From Pseudobutyrivibrio ruminis HUN009 (lineage in GTDB: Bacteria > Bacillota > Clostridia > Lachnospirales > Lachnospiraceae): a stretch of DNA of 64,000 nucleotides. The notes under the pieces were generated by a model. The model searched no databases, was not told the DNA's origin, and saw only the letters and a list, made by a program, of their open reading frames with translations. Position 1 is the stretch's first letter. The number at the start of each line of letters is the position of its first letter. The stretch covers positions 2,411,001 through 2,475,000 of the forward strand of contig NZ_JNLH01000001.1 of NCBI RefSeq assembly GCF_000703005.1, read 5' to 3'. The translations under genes were made by a program, and so were the position numbers. Positions 34,295 to 42,459 of the stretch are shown here, one piece after another.

Positions 34295-36859
34295 TTATTT
34301 TATGTTGTAGTTTTCTCGAAGTTCTTTGGCTTTTCTCTCCACTTCTTCTATAAACTCTCTAGAAGACAGAAGTCTTGCCCCAGCTCCTCTGATAATCACC
34401 TGCTCTAAGCCATCAGAGGTTACAACTGTGATATCGTATTTTTTACCATGCTCATGGGTAAAGCGCTCTATGTATGCATCGGCCGTCTGAGCCTCCGCTG
34501 TGAAAACCTGATGTATATTTAAATAATCAGATGCTGTGACCTCATGGCCTTTCACTCTATATGCATCAAAAACTGCAATCACATTGTAGTCTGTCATGGC
34601 TTTATAATTGCTAAGAATATCTAGTAGCTTTCCTCTAGCACCATCCAGATTTATTTCCAGAACTTCCTTTAATTCAGGCCAAGCGTAGATAAGATTATAT
34701 CCATCCACAAGCAGATATTTATCCTTTGCCTTTACCTCCTTTGGAGCTTTATATATATAGTCAGAATCAACTCTTCTTGGTCGGTTGCTGTCCCCATAAT
34801 GCCATCCCTTTTTAGGATTTTTGCCTTGATTACTATGTGTAGCAAGCTGAAGGATTTTGTCTATCTCATCTGGATCAAGCCATTCATCTTCGTTGTGATT
34901 CATGCGCTTAGAATTAATAGGAATATCATTATCCATGGCTGTATTTGATTTATCCTGTCTGCAAGGCACATGGCATCTATCCTTAACCTGGTACCATGGA
35001 ACAACTTCCGCTGCACCATGGGAACAAAATACAGAAGAAGCAGGGTTTTCTATATCTGATTCTGGATCATATCCGTAGGCTTCCATTACCTCATCTGGAT
35101 TTTTGCATTCTGAATAACCAGCAAATGTAAGGTTAATTTGGCCTTGTCCTTTTGTAAATGTCACAAGAACAGACTGATAGTTTCTGATTGCAGCTGCAGG
35201 AGCATATCCTCTGATAATGCTAAGGTCTCCATTATCCTCCGGAACTTCAAATGAACCATTCATGTTTTCCACATCAGTCATTACTCTTCCGATTTGTTCT
35301 GAAGGAACGGAAATTTCGAAATTGAAATATGGCTCCAGGATTGTTGTCCCTACCTCCATTAGTCCTTGTCTGATAGCTCGATAGGTAGCCTCTCTGAAAT
35401 CTCCACCTTCAGTATGTTTGATATGGGCTCTTCCGCCAATAACAGTAAACTTTATATCTGTAAGAGGTGCACCAATAGCAACTCCAAGGTGCTCCTTTTC
35501 AAGAATATGTGTAGTTATAAGTCTTTGCCAATTAATAGCCAAATCATCAGTAGAAACATCAGTGTCCACCTGTATACCACTACCTGGCTCTACAGGCTCC
35601 ATCAAAATATGAGCCTCTGCATAATGACGAAGTGGCTCGAAATGTCCTACGCCTTCAACCTTATCTGCAATAGTCTCTTTGTATAAAACACCTGATTCTA
35701 CAAACTCTGCTTTAATGCCAAGCTCGTTTTCGATTCTGTTAAGAATGATTTCAGTTTGAACCTCACCCATCAAATTAAAGGTTATTTCCTCAAGCTTATC
35801 ATTCCAGCTAACATTAAGAGATGGATCCTCATCATTAAATGCACTAAGCTTTTGATAAGCAAGACGAGGTACAGTATCGTCTTTAAAATTAAGAGTATAT
35901 TTTAGAACAGGATTTAAAGTTAGCTCTGGCCTGTTATCCTCCACTCCCATACCTTCACCGGCAAATGTAGCTTTAGGACCAATTAGCGCAACAACATCAC
36001 CGGCCTTTGCCTCATCTATTTGAGTATATTTCGCTCCAGAATAAAGTCTTATCTGATCTACTTTCTCTCCATTTGGAAGTGTATCCTTTACCTTTAAGCT
36101 ACCTGTGGTAATCTTTGTAAAGGTAAGTCTTGAATCTCGTGCCAGACTTTCGATTTTATAAATTCTTGCACCAAACTCAGTTTCCTTTTCTTTCCTCTCA
36201 CCTGAATAGTTGCTTAACTTTTTCATAAAGTCGAGAAGCTCTTTCACGCCTGAATCCTTAAGGGCTGATCCAGTTAATACAGGAAAGATTTTCCTTGAAA
36301 TAATCATATCGTAAATACGATAATCGGAAAGCTTACCTGTTTCAAAAAACTCCTCCATTGCCTCTTCATCTTCTGCAGCAATATCCTCATAATTTGAAAG
36401 AAGAACGCAGTTGCCACTAAGCTTTTCTTTGAGATTAGGAAGTAGAGAATCTGCCGCCACAGAAGGCATATCCATCTTGTTTATAAAAATAATAGTTGGA
36501 ACTTTGTTTTTAGAAAGCAAATCGAAAAGAGTCTTTGTGTGGGCCTGAACACCATCGGTGCCACTTACAAGAAGGATTGCAAAATCCAGAGCCCAAATAG
36601 CACGCTCAGTTTCAGTTGCAAAATCCACGTGACCTGGAGTATCAAGAAGTGTAATACTTCCCCCTTCCACGTCAAAAACAGCAGGCTTCGAAAAGATAGT
36701 TATCCCTCTATTCTTCTCCTGCTGATCAGTATCTAAAAAGGCGTCCCCCTTGTCTACTCGACCGGTGGACGCCAAAGCTCCTGCGTTGTAAAGAACCGCC
36801 TCCGATAATGTTGTCTTACCTGCATCAACATGCGCAAGTATTCCCCACGTTGTGTTCAT
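34295..36859 (-). CDS. TetM/EF-G-like translational GTPase fused to a YacP-type NYN nuclease domain
   Basis: The protein has 854 residues. Residues 1 to ~640 follow ribosome-protection proteins: P-loop GILAHVDAGKTTL, the switch region QEKNRGITIF, DTPGHVDF, INKMD, then EF-G-like domains and a Cys-bearing end (DRCHVPC). From about residue 705 a NYN/YacP domain begins KYLLVDGYNLIYAWPEL and continues with acidic sites in VIAVFDAYRV, AEAQTADAYIER and VVTSDGLEQ. YacP (Rae1) of Bacillus cleaves mRNA on the ribosome, so the fusion joins a ribosome-binding GTPase to a likely ribosome-associated RNase. It ends the argS operon. A plain tetracycline resistance role is doubtful. Confidence 0.88.
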   Translation of the reverse strand: MNTTWGILAHVDAGKTTLSEAVLYNAGALASTGRVDKGDAFLDTDQQEKNRGITIFSKPAVFDVEGGSITLLDTPGHVDFATETERAIWALDFAILLVSGTDGVQAHTKTLFDLLSKNKVPTIIFINKMDMPSVAADSLLPNLKEKLSGNCVLLSNYEDIAAEDEEAMEEFFETGKLSDYRIYDMIISRKIFPVLTGSALKDSGVKELLDFMKKLSNYSGERKEKETEFGARIYKIESLARDSRLTFTKITTGSLKVKDTLPNGEKVDQIRLYSGAKYTQIDEAKAGDVVALIGPKATFAGEGMGVEDNRPELTLNPVLKYTLNFKDDTVPRLAYQKLSAFNDEDPSLNVSWNDKLEEITFNLMGEVQTEIILNRIENELGIKAEFVESGVLYKETIADKVEGVGHFEPLRHYAEAHILMEPVEPGSGIQVDTDVSTDDLAINWQRLITTHILEKEHLGVAIGAPLTDIKFTVIGGRAHIKHTEGGDFREATYRAIRQGLMEVGTTILEPYFNFEISVPSEQIGRVMTDVENMNGSFEVPEDNGDLSIIRGYAPAAAIRNYQSVLVTFTKGQGQINLTFAGYSECKNPDEVMEAYGYDPESDIENPASSVFCSHGAAEVVPWYQVKDRCHVPCRQDKSNTAMDNDIPINSKRMNHNEDEWLDPDEIDKILQLATHSNQGKNPKKGWHYGDSNRPRRVDSDYIYKAPKEVKAKDKYLLVDGYNLIYAWPELKEVLEINLDGARGKLLDILSNYKAMTDYNVIAVFDAYRVKGHEVTASDYLNIHQVFTAEAQTADAYIERFTHEHGKKYDITVVTSDGLEQVIIRGAGARLLSSREFIEEVERKAKELRENYNIK

Positions 36860-37725
36860 TAGTTATACCCTCTAAAGCCTTTACCTATAATCTCGCTACT
36901 GTTTGTAATTGCAATAAATGCACCAGGATGATTTCTTCTGATATAGTTCTTAAGATCTACAGCCTGCTGTCTTTTAAGGATAGTAAGAATAATAGTCTTT
37001 TCCTGATGACCGTAAGCGCCCTCCGCCTTGTATATAGTGGCGCCCTTTCCCAGTTCCTCTGTAATGTATTTTACAATTGGATCTGGATTTGAACATATGA
37101 TTGTAAAATATTTTGCCAGATTAATATTTTCTATAGTCTCATCAACAACTAAAGACTTAGCCAATAAGCCTACACATGAAAACAAACCAGTTTGAATATT
37201 AAATACAAAGCAAGCACAAATAACGATAAATACATCTGATAAGAACAATGCCGTTCCAATATTTATACTTGTATATTTTTTAAGAATCATTGCAACTATA
37301 TCTGTTCCACCAGAAGATGCACCTAAATTAAAGAAAACTGCAGATGCAAAGGCAGGCAAAGCAATTGCAAACATAAGCTCCAATACTGGCTCGTCAGTAA
37401 GTGGGCCATCCATTGGATGAATCTTTTCAAGAAGGCTTGGTCCTATAGAAACAAGCAAGGTGATGTATGTTGTTTTGATTCCAAATTCTTTTCCGAAAAC
37501 GAAGAATCCAAGCACTAACAAAAAGATATTGATAACCAGGTTGATGTTTCCTGGAGTATGTGGCAAAAGGGCAGCCAACACAATAGAAATACCGCTGACA
37601 CCACCAAAGGAAAAATGATTTGGGAATTTAAAAAAGTAAATTCCAATAACCATTACAGCAGCTGCTATTGTAAACATTACATACTCATAAATATCCTGTT
37701 TATGCATGTATATTTTATGTATCAT
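36859..37725 (-). CDS. YitT family membrane protein (DUF161 with C-terminal DUF2179)
   Basis: The protein has 288 residues with about five or six membrane segments in the first 200 (FGGVSGISIVLAALLP, GASSGGTDIVAMIL). A soluble C-terminal domain follows (YFTIICSNPDPIVKYITEE, TIILTILKRQQAVDLKNYI). The function of the family is unknown. Its start overlaps the 3' end of rsmF by 11 bases, and its stop overlaps the next ATG by one base, so it is translationally coupled on both sides. Confidence 0.88.
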   Translation of the reverse strand: MIHKIYMHKQDIYEYVMFTIAAAVMVIGIYFFKFPNHFSFGGVSGISIVLAALLPHTPGNINLVINIFLLVLGFFVFGKEFGIKTTYITLLVSIGPSLLEKIHPMDGPLTDEPVLELMFAIALPAFASAVFFNLGASSGGTDIVAMILKKYTSINIGTALFLSDVFIVICACFVFNIQTGLFSCVGLLAKSLVVDETIENINLAKYFTIICSNPDPIVKYITEELGKGATIYKAEGAYGHQEKTIILTILKRQQAVDLKNYIRRNHPGAFIAITNSSEIIGKGFRGYN

Positions 37726-39049
37726 ACCTACGAAGTCCTTTCGGATAATGATTTTTAATTTGGCCTTTTACAGCCTTTCCCCACCCAATTGAATATCCAT
37801 CAACTGTAATAAGAGTCCATCCATCCTTCACATCACATCTGATAGATTGCCCTGTAAGATATGCATCGATTTCAGCACTATCTGATGATAAGTTATGACT
37901 GTTAGTCACCTCAAATGGCTTAAGTGCCAAAGCCAGAGCATGACTTGGCTCAAAGCGGTTCTTTTTTAATGTGCCTAAGAACAAGCCTCCTCTTAATACA
38001 TGAAGACCATCAAAATCCGGACAGTTTTCTGGCAACATATAAAGCAAATCATTAAGCAACAACAAATTGCCTCTCCACTCCTTTGGATTTATCATAGTCT
38101 CTTTAATGAATATTAAATAGTCATTTAATATTTTATCATTTATTTTCTTTAAGGAATAGGTTTCCCTATTATCTTTGCATTCTTCATATCGATTATCAGC
38201 ATCTGCCTTTTCAAGTAAAGCTGCGTAATGTCCCTCTCCCTTTACCTGATGTGGCCATAAACGCTGTTCTTTAATCAGCTTCATATCCGGATGTCTTGAA
38301 ATGAATGCTGCAACAGCCTCTTCATCCTCTAATCTGGCAAAAGTACATGTGCTATAGCACATTCTTCCACCTGGGATAAGCATCTCGTAGGCTCTGTCTA
38401 GAATCTCTGCCTGTCTTGCTGCACACATTTCAACAGACTCTAGAGACCATTCGCTACAAGCATCATGATTTTTTCTGAACATACCTTCACCAGAGCATGG
38501 TGCATCCACCATAATCTTGTCAAAGTATTCCACGAAACGCTCCGCAAGCTTATCTGGATATTCTGATGTAACAATACAGTTTTTGATACCAAGACGTTCT
38601 ACATTTTCTGAAAGAATCTTTGCACGATTCTTCATTGGCTCGTTGGAAACAAGAATTCCCTCACCATTAAGATATCCTGCAATCTGAGTAGATTTACCGC
38701 CAGGTGCAGCGCATAAATCAAGGCAAAAATCCCCTGGATTTGGTGAAAGCATTTCTACTGGAAGCTGTGCCGAGGCATCCTGAATATAGTATACCCCAGC
38801 GCTATGATAAGGATGAAGACCTGGTCTTGTGTCCTCATCGTAATAATATCCATTTGGGCTCCACTCTACTGAGCCTGTCAACATATTGCCGATGGCAGCT
38901 TTTGCTGCATCGTCTGCCTTAATTGGATTGAATCTAAGGGCTGATATTTTGTTCTCATCATAAGAACGTAAAAACGCATGGAAGTCAGGACCTAAGTCCT
39001 GCTCCATGCGATTAACGAAATCAATTGGTAAAAATGTTTGATCAGACAT
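37715..39049 (-). CDS. rsmF: RsmF/RsmB-type rRNA m5C methyltransferase
   Basis: The protein has 444 residues. The NOL1/NOP2/Sun signatures are clear: SAM site CLDLCAAPGGKSTQIAGYL, motif IV MVDAPCSGEGMFRKN and motif VI CYSTCTFARLEDEE, with the two catalytic Cys. The C-terminal ~130 residues resemble the PUA-like RNA-binding part of RsmF (WTLITVDGYSIGWGKAVKG). It methylates cytosine C5 in rRNA; the exact position is not told by sequence. It overlaps argS by one base. Confidence 0.88.
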   Translation of the reverse strand: MSDQTFLPIDFVNRMEQDLGPDFHAFLRSYDENKISALRFNPIKADDAAKAAIGNMLTGSVEWSPNGYYYDEDTRPGLHPYHSAGVYYIQDASAQLPVEMLSPNPGDFCLDLCAAPGGKSTQIAGYLNGEGILVSNEPMKNRAKILSENVERLGIKNCIVTSEYPDKLAERFVEYFDKIMVDAPCSGEGMFRKNHDACSEWSLESVEMCAARQAEILDRAYEMLIPGGRMCYSTCTFARLEDEEAVAAFISRHPDMKLIKEQRLWPHQVKGEGHYAALLEKADADNRYEECKDNRETYSLKKINDKILNDYLIFIKETMINPKEWRGNLLLLNDLLYMLPENCPDFDGLHVLRGGLFLGTLKKNRFEPSHALALALKPFEVTNSHNLSSDSAEIDAYLTGQSIRCDVKDGWTLITVDGYSIGWGKAVKGQIKNHYPKGLRRYDT

Positions 39050-40809
39050 TACATACGCTCCGGTGCTTTGAAGCCAAGAAGATCGATTGACTTCTCAAGA
39101 ACTCCTCTTGTAAGCATGAGAAGCTTGAGATAGCTAGCCTTAACAGCGGCATCCTCCTCAGCTAAAATCTTTGTATCGTGATAGAATCTATTGAATGCAT
39201 TAGCTAAATCATAGATGTATGCACAAATCTTGTGTGGTGCCATGTCCTCATAAGCAGATGTGAGAGCTGCCATGAACTTTGTAAGTTCAAGCTGTAATCC
39301 TCTCTCTGACTCTGAGTGAGCTGGCAAGATATCGCCATCGACATTGTCTACTCCAGCCTTAGCAAGAATAGACTTGCAACGAACGATTGTATAAAGGATA
39401 TATGGGCCTGTGTTACCCTCAGCAGATGTGAATCTGTCTATATCAAAGATGTAATCCTTTGAAGCCTGGTTTGAAAGGTCACCATATTTAACAGCTGAAA
39501 GAGCTACAACTGATGCTGTCTTTGCTGCCTGTTCATCATCCATTGTACCATTCTCTTTGATCTTCTCAAGCATCTTCTCTTCTACTTCCTGAAGGAGATA
39601 CTCAAGTCTCATAACGCCACCCTGACGTGTCTTGAATGGCTTACCGTCCTTGCCGTTCATTGTACCAAAGCCTACGAAATATAAGTTTTTATCAGCTGGA
39701 ACGATGCCTGTCTTCTTTGCACAACGGAATACCTGTGTGAAGTAAAGCTCCTGACGCTTATCTACTACGTAGATGATTGAATCTGGATTGTAATCCTTCA
39801 TACGCCATACCATTGTTGCAAGGTCTGTTGTATTGTAAAGAGATGCACCATCTGATTTAAGAATCATACATGGTGGAACCTCTTTTGTATCTGTGTCTTC
39901 TTTGACATCTACTACTAATGCACCCTCAGAAATGTATGCAAAACCATCGTCTTTCATCTTCTGAACCATATCTGGGATGTATGGTTGTGCATCACTTTCA
40001 CCCTTCCAAAGGTCGAATGTAACATCAAGCTTTTCGTAGTTTCTCTTAAGGTCTGTAACTGAAACATTGAGAATATGAGAAAGAAGTGCCTGATATCCTC
40101 TTCTGCCATGCTGAAGCTCGTATGTAGCTGTCATAGCAGCTTCTTTGTATGCTGGATCTTCCTTTGACTTTCCAGATGCACATGGATAAATCTCTTCAAG
40201 CTCTGAAATAGTGAAAGGAGCTTCTGTAGGGTATTCTCCCTCAAAGCTTTCATCAAAGTATACAAGCTCTGGCTTACGAAGCTTTAATTCTGTGATGATA
40301 AGTCCCATCTGAAGACCCCAGTCTCCAAGATGAACGTCACCGTAAACTTCATCACCCATGAAGCGAGCTGTTCGCTTAATAGACTCACCGATGATTGCTG
40401 AACGAAGGTGACCAACGTGAAGTGGCTTAGCAACGTTTGGTCCGCCGTAATCAATCATAACCTTCTTTGGTGTGGCTACCTTATCAACGCCAAAACGCTC
40501 TGTATCTGATGCCATGCCGCTAACAAATGCAGCAATAAACTCATCAGAAAGGTTCATATTTATAAATCCTGGAGGACATGCCTCGCACTTAGAAAACATT
40601 GCATTGTCAGCTAACTTTTCAACTACTTCGTTAGCGATTGCGATAGGAGCTTTTTTGTACTCCTTAGCTGCTGCCATTGCACCATTACACTGAAACTGGC
40701 AAAGGTCAGGTCTGTTTGAAAGTGTTACCATTGCATATTTTTCATCGTAACCAGCTGCTTTAAAACCAGCGATGACGACTTCTTTTATTTGTCCAAGAAT
40801 CTCTTTCAT
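39049..40809 (-). CDS. argS: Arginyl-tRNA synthetase
   Basis: The protein has 586 residues from the ATG at 40809, chosen because GGAGG lies 5 bases upstream; a longer in-frame reading has no such site. The class I HIGH motif is HVGHLRS after DYGGPNVAKPL, and the DALR anticodon-binding domain ends the protein (YDLANAFNRFYHD). It charges tRNA-Arg. A promoter precedes it and the three genes behind it are coupled, forming a translation-related operon. Confidence 0.95.
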   Translation of the reverse strand: MKEILGQIKEVVIAGFKAAGYDEKYAMVTLSNRPDLCQFQCNGAMAAAKEYKKAPIAIANEVVEKLADNAMFSKCEACPPGFINMNLSDEFIAAFVSGMASDTERFGVDKVATPKKVMIDYGGPNVAKPLHVGHLRSAIIGESIKRTARFMGDEVYGDVHLGDWGLQMGLIITELKLRKPELVYFDESFEGEYPTEAPFTISELEEIYPCASGKSKEDPAYKEAAMTATYELQHGRRGYQALLSHILNVSVTDLKRNYEKLDVTFDLWKGESDAQPYIPDMVQKMKDDGFAYISEGALVVDVKEDTDTKEVPPCMILKSDGASLYNTTDLATMVWRMKDYNPDSIIYVVDKRQELYFTQVFRCAKKTGIVPADKNLYFVGFGTMNGKDGKPFKTRQGGVMRLEYLLQEVEEKMLEKIKENGTMDDEQAAKTASVVALSAVKYGDLSNQASKDYIFDIDRFTSAEGNTGPYILYTIVRCKSILAKAGVDNVDGDILPAHSESERGLQLELTKFMAALTSAYEDMAPHKICAYIYDLANAFNRFYHDTKILAEEDAAVKASYLKLLMLTRGVLEKSIDLLGFKAPERM

Positions 40810-40847
40810 CTCGTCCTCCGTATATAATCTTAATCTTGCGGTGTTCA

Positions 40848-40876
40848 ATTATACCACAAACTATTTATGCATACAA
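40848..40876 (-). promoter_or_regulatory. argS operon promoter with extended -10
   Basis: Minus-strand TTGTAT (40871-40876), a 17-base spacer and TATAAT (40848-40853), preceded by TGG as in an extended -10. Confidence 0.75.
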
Positions 40877-40977
40877 TTAGATGAGGAATTAGTCTTTACT
40901 GATAGTCTGTACGGGGTGATGTATGGTATTATAGGGAGAGGTTGAGAAATTTTATTTGTAGGGAAAGGACTTATACT

Positions 40978-41355
40978 ATGTTGGAAATTGGGATGAAGAA
41001 TACCGCTGAGACGGTTGTGACCATTGATAATACTGCGAAGGCTTTTACTAGTGGGGCTCTTGAGGTGTTTGCAACGCCTGCGATGATTGCTCTTATGGAA
41101 GAAACCTGCTGGAAAATGGTTCAGCCAGAGCTTGAGGAAGGACTTGGTACGGTGGGTACAAAGGTAGATGTTAGCCATATGGCTCCATCTGCTATTGGTA
41201 AGACTATTATTTGTGAGGCTACTCTTATTGAGATAGATGGCCGTAAGCTTTCTTTTGAGGTTGTGTGCTCAGATGAAAGTGGTGTTGTTGGAATGGGTAC
41301 TCACGAAAGATTTATCATCAATAATGAAAAGTTCCTTGCAAAGGCAAATAAGTAA
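40978..41355 (+). CDS. Hotdog-fold thioesterase, FlK-like
   Basis: The protein has 125 residues from the ATG at 40978, preceded by GGAAAGGA. It has the FlK-type pattern MLEIGMKNTAETVVTID, FATPAMIALMEETC, GTVGTKVDVSHMAPSAIG and a final GVVGMGTHERFIIN. The family hydrolyses small acyl-CoA esters; the natural substrate here is unknown. The gene is single, divergent from argS, and ends at a strong terminator. Confidence 0.82.
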   Translation: MLEIGMKNTAETVVTIDNTAKAFTSGALEVFATPAMIALMEETCWKMVQPELEEGLGTVGTKVDVSHMAPSAIGKTIICEATLIEIDGRKLSFEVVCSDESGVVGMGTHERFIINNEKFLAKANK

Positions 41356-41359
41356 AAAA

Positions 41360-41390
41360 ACGGCTAGCCAGATGGCTAGCCGTTAGTTTT
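41360..41390. terminator. Bidirectional terminator
   Basis: ACGGCTAGCC and GGCTAGCCGT form a perfect 10-bp stem with a 4-base loop. T-rich sequence follows on the plus strand and seven A residues precede it, so it can end both the thioesterase gene and the minus-strand small gene. Confidence 0.9.
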
Positions 41391-41556
41391 ATTCTTCGTC
41401 TGCGTTTAAAGCAGCATCAATAATTGACATTAACTCCATGGCGCTGCGGAAGCTGAGCTTTTCGTCACGGTCTGCCCATGTGACCTGTCCCTGCCATGTG
41501 TCGTTTTCACATTTATTAACATGTACTACAAATGTACCTTCTTTTTTATCTGCCAT
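41389..41556 (-). CDS. Small protein of 55 residues, function unknown
   Basis: ATG at 41556 is preceded by GGAGG at 8 bases. The protein opens MADKKEGTFVVHVNKCEN, continues TWQGQVTWADRDEKLSF, then RSAMELMSIIDAAL, and ends NADEE. The pattern of a short beta hairpin (WQGQVTWAD) followed by an amphipathic helix resembles small proteins I recall in other Lachnospiraceae. It has no signal peptide. It ends in the shared terminator. Function unknown. Confidence 0.8.
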   Translation of the reverse strand: MADKKEGTFVVHVNKCENDTWQGQVTWADRDEKLSFRSAMELMSIIDAALNADEE

Positions 41557-41609
41557 AATAAACACCTCCCACTGATATAATCTATGATAGCATATTGCCT
41601 GCCTAATGC

Positions 41610-42365
41610 CTATTCAAAATCTAATTCTATTGGACAATGATCTGAGCCCATAACTTCTGTATGTATCTTGGCATCCTTCATTCTTTCTTTTATGTCCTCT
41701 GACACTATGAAATAATCAATGCGCCAACCAGCATTCTTCTCTCTGGCATGGAATCTGTAAGACCACCATGAATAGATTTCTGTCTGGTCTGGATAAAAGT
41801 ATCTGAAGCTGTCCACGAATCCAGCATTCAAAAGCTCTGTCATCTTGCCGCGCTCCTCATCTGTGAAGCCCGCATTGCGACGGTTTGTCTTAGGATTCTT
41901 GATATCTATTTCCTCATGAGCAACATTTAAATCGCCGCAAAGGATTACGCCTTTTTTCTTGTTGAGTTCACACATATAGGCTCTAAAGTCATCTTCCCAG
42001 GTCATTCTGTAATCAAGACGCTTAAGCTCATTCTGAGAATTAGGTGTATAGCATGTAATAAAGTAAAAGTCCTCGAATTCGAGAGTTATAACTCTTCCTT
42101 CATGGTCATGTTCTTCTATTCCAATACCATAGCTTACAGAAATAGGCTCTTTCTTTGTAAAAATGGCTGTGCCAGAATAGCCCTTCTTTTCTGCATAATT
42201 CCAGTATACATGGTATCCTTCCTTTTCAGAATCAAACTGTCCCTCGGAGAGCTTGATTTCTTGAAGGCAAAAAATATCTGCATCTACCTCATCAAAATAA
42301 TCCCAAAAGCCCTTTCCCACTACTGCTCTAAGACCGTTTACATTCCATGAAATAAATTTACTCAT
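41610..42365 (-). CDS. xth: Exodeoxyribonuclease III / AP endonuclease
   Basis: The protein has 251 residues of the Xth/ExoA family: SWNVNGLRAV, FCLQEIKLSEGQF with the metal-binding Glu, CGDLNVAHEEIDIKNPK, YSWWSYRFHAREKNAGWRID and the final GSDHCPIELDFE with the catalytic Asp-His pair. It repairs abasic sites. GGAGG lies 6 bases before the ATG. Confidence 0.95.
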   Translation of the reverse strand: MSKFISWNVNGLRAVVGKGFWDYFDEVDADIFCLQEIKLSEGQFDSEKEGYHVYWNYAEKKGYSGTAIFTKKEPISVSYGIGIEEHDHEGRVITLEFEDFYFITCYTPNSQNELKRLDYRMTWEDDFRAYMCELNKKKGVILCGDLNVAHEEIDIKNPKTNRRNAGFTDEERGKMTELLNAGFVDSFRYFYPDQTEIYSWWSYRFHAREKNAGWRIDYFIVSEDIKERMKDAKIHTEVMGSDHCPIELDFE

Positions 42366-42381
42366 ATAACCTCCATATATG

Positions 42382-42410
42382 AAAAAGCTAGGGAATTTTC
42401 CCTAGCTTTT
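42382..42410 (-). terminator. Terminator of the flagellin gene
   Basis: Minus-strand AAAAGCTAGGGA pairs with TCCCTAGCTTTT, followed by a T-run, 50 bases past the flagellin stop. Confidence 0.85.
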
Positions 42411-42459
42411 AAAATTCCTATGTTGATTTTAATTGTTCTAAGAATCACATTCAAGCCTC

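Noticed and set aside
34295..36859. Tetracycline resistance gene
   Set aside because: The family match is clear, but the NYN fusion, the housekeeping operon and the absence of a leader peptide or mobile element argue against a dedicated resistance determinant.
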